Below are positions 62,940-64,000 of a stretch of DNA of 64,000 bases, piece by piece. Numbering within the stretch: the first letter of the stretch is position 1; each line of letters begins with the position of its first letter. Location of the stretch: the NCBI RefSeq assembly GCF_000789235.1, contig NZ_KN525716.1, forward strand, positions 1,943,169 to 2,007,168. The letters run 5' to 3'. Both the position numbers and the translations under genes were made by a program. A model generated the notes under the pieces. That model saw only the letters and a program-made list of their open reading frames with translations. It was not told the origin of the DNA and made no database searches. The DNA is from Wocania ichthyoenteri Th78. GTDB lineage: Bacteria; Bacteroidota; Bacteroidia; Flavobacteriales; Flavobacteriaceae.

Positions 62940-64000
62940 ATGGCTAAAAAAGATCCTTACGCAGCCTTACGAATTAAAGAATTCAATATTTTTTTATTAC
63001 TGCGTTTCGCCTTAGTTTTTGGATGGTCTATGCAATTTATTGTTATTGAATGGCAAGTGTATGAATTGACTAAAGACCCGCTTTCATTAGGAATTATTGG
63101 TCTTTGCGAGTTTTTGCCTGCTTTTTTTCTTGCTCCTTTTGCTGGACATATTGTAGATAAAAAAGAAAAACGAAATCTATTTGCAATTTGCATTACACTA
63201 TTTTCTTTAATAAGTTTTGGATTGTTTTGGTTGACTTCAGATAACGTAGAATCCTCATGGGAAACGAATACAATTTTATACGGAATTTATGGATTAGTAT
63301 TTTTTGGTGGAGTTTTAAGAGCTTTCTTTGGACCAACTATTTTTTCACTTATAGCACTTCTTGTTCCTAAAAAAATATATCCTAACGCTGCAACATGGAG
63401 TAGTAGTACATGGAAAGGAGCTAATGTTTTTGGCGCACTGTGTGGTGGTTTTTTAATCGCATGGATAGGTGTTCATTACACACTTGGGATCATATTTCTT
63501 TTAGTAATGTTAGCATTAGTATTAGTGTTACAGATAGGTAAAAAACCAATTTTGAACAAGAACATTAATGAATCGGTGAAAGAAAGCCTAAAAGCAGGAC
63601 TTAGTTTTGTGTTTAATGACAAAGTTATTTTAGGCGCATTAACTTTAGACATGATTGCTGTTTTGTTTGGAGGAGCTGTTGCGATTTTTGCTGTATTTGC
63701 GACAGATGTTTTAGGTGCAGGACCAAAAGGTTTTGGTATATTGAATGCGGCACTCTCTTCAGGAAGTATTATAACTATGTTAGCGACAACTTATATTCCT
63801 ATTACAAAAAATACAGGAAAGAAATTACTTATTTCGGTTTTTGGTTTTGGTGTCTTTATGATAATTTTTGGAGCCTCAAAACTACTATGGTTAAGTGTTT
63901 TAGCATTGTTCTTTTCGGGTGTTTTCGATGGTATTTCGATGGTAGTTCGACAAACTATTCTTCAACTTAAAACCCCTGATGCTATGCGTGGACGAGTAGG
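62940..64000 (+). CDS. MFS transporter (partial, N-terminal 353 residues)
   Basis: The frame runs off the right edge. The visible part has about ten hydrophobic segments of a major facilitator, beginning MAKKDPYAALRIKEFNIFLL, with an MFS loop RIVDKKEKRN-like (GHIVDKKEKRN) after segment 2 and a later MVVRQTILQLKTPDAMRGRV segment typical of EntS-like exporters. It starts four bases after recJ and may be co-transcribed. The substrate is unknown. Confidence 0.88.
   Translation, partial: MAKKDPYAALRIKEFNIFLLLRFALVFGWSMQFIVIEWQVYELTKDPLSLGIIGLCEFLPAFFLAPFAGHIVDKKEKRNLFAICITLFSLISFGLFWLTSDNVESSWETNTILYGIYGLVFFGGVLRAFFGPTIFSLIALLVPKKIYPNAATWSSSTWKGANVFGALCGGFLIAWIGVHYTLGIIFLLVMLALVLVLQIGKKPILNKNINESVKESLKAGLSFVFNDKVILGALTLDMIAVLFGGAVAIFAVFATDVLGAGPKGFGILNAALSSGSIITMLATTYIPITKNTGKKLLISVFGFGVFMIIFGASKLLWLSVLALFFSGVFDGISMVVRQTILQLKTPDAMRGRV

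Overview
The window is 64 kb of an AT-rich chromosome from the phylum Bacteroidota, almost certainly family Flavobacteriaceae. Supporting this: a SusC/SusD pair, a PID-CTERM-type small protein, many lipoprotein signal peptides of the form L-x-S-C, repeated Bacteroidota -7 boxes (TAnnTTTG) just upstream of genes, almost no Shine-Dalgarno sequences, and flavobacterial gene groupings (accB-accC with fabH/rpmF/DUF177; rsmI; methylmalonyl-CoA epimerase). No rRNA operon, prophage, insertion sequence, integrase or CRISPR array is visible. One tRNA (CAT anticodon) is present.

Layout. 1-5000: thiamine operon on the minus strand under a TPP riboswitch (thiS, thiC, a divergent ThiE/TenI-like gene, thiD, thiE, start of thiG). 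5.2-9.6 kb: secreted or lipoprotein M1 and S8 peptidases and a metallo-beta-lactamase-fold hydrolase. 9.7-14.7 kb: SulP anion transporter overlapping a universal stress protein, and a cation/proton antiporter. 14.7-21.9 kb: glycogen cluster (GH31 alpha-glucosidase, glgB, glgC, glgA). 22-25 kb: lepA and dusB. 25-26.7 kb: a two-gene accessory module (DUF4411-type PIN protein plus XRE/ImmA-IrrE metallopeptidase). 26.9-29.5 kb: LolE/FtsX-like permease, rbfA, methylmalonyl-CoA epimerase, tRNA. 29.5-37 kb: M28 and S9 peptidases, orphan ABC ATPase, Gre-family factor, FAD oxidoreductase, sulfatase. 37-42.7 kb: fatty-acid and cofactor genes (accC, accB, fabH, rpmF, DUF177, pdxA, ribE). 42.7-49.4 kb: PID-CTERM protein, asd, mscL, alr, tdk, a conserved unknown, rsmI, a uracil-DNA glycosylase-like protein and two tiny membrane proteins. 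49.6-64 kb: AhpD-like protein, dipeptide epimerase with an alpha-oxoamine-synthase-like enzyme, SusD/SusC with a divergent DeoR regulator, PBP4-like carboxypeptidase, M14 peptidase, OsmC, recJ and the start of an MFS transporter.

Most of the window is core metabolism. The least explained signal is in the intergenic DNA. Three copies of one structured element (up to 160 nt) sit directly after stop codons in the same orientation as the upstream gene. Several other palindromic repeat families lie between genes; one 27-bp-arm palindrome supplies the last codons and stop of the ThiE-like gene. Other points: an exact 10-bp tandem repeat upstream of the susC -7 box, and -7 boxes abutting start codons (apparently leaderless genes). 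Start codons were revised for lepA, pdxA, alr, the DUF177 gene, the ABC ATPase, the DeoR regulator and the PID-CTERM gene.
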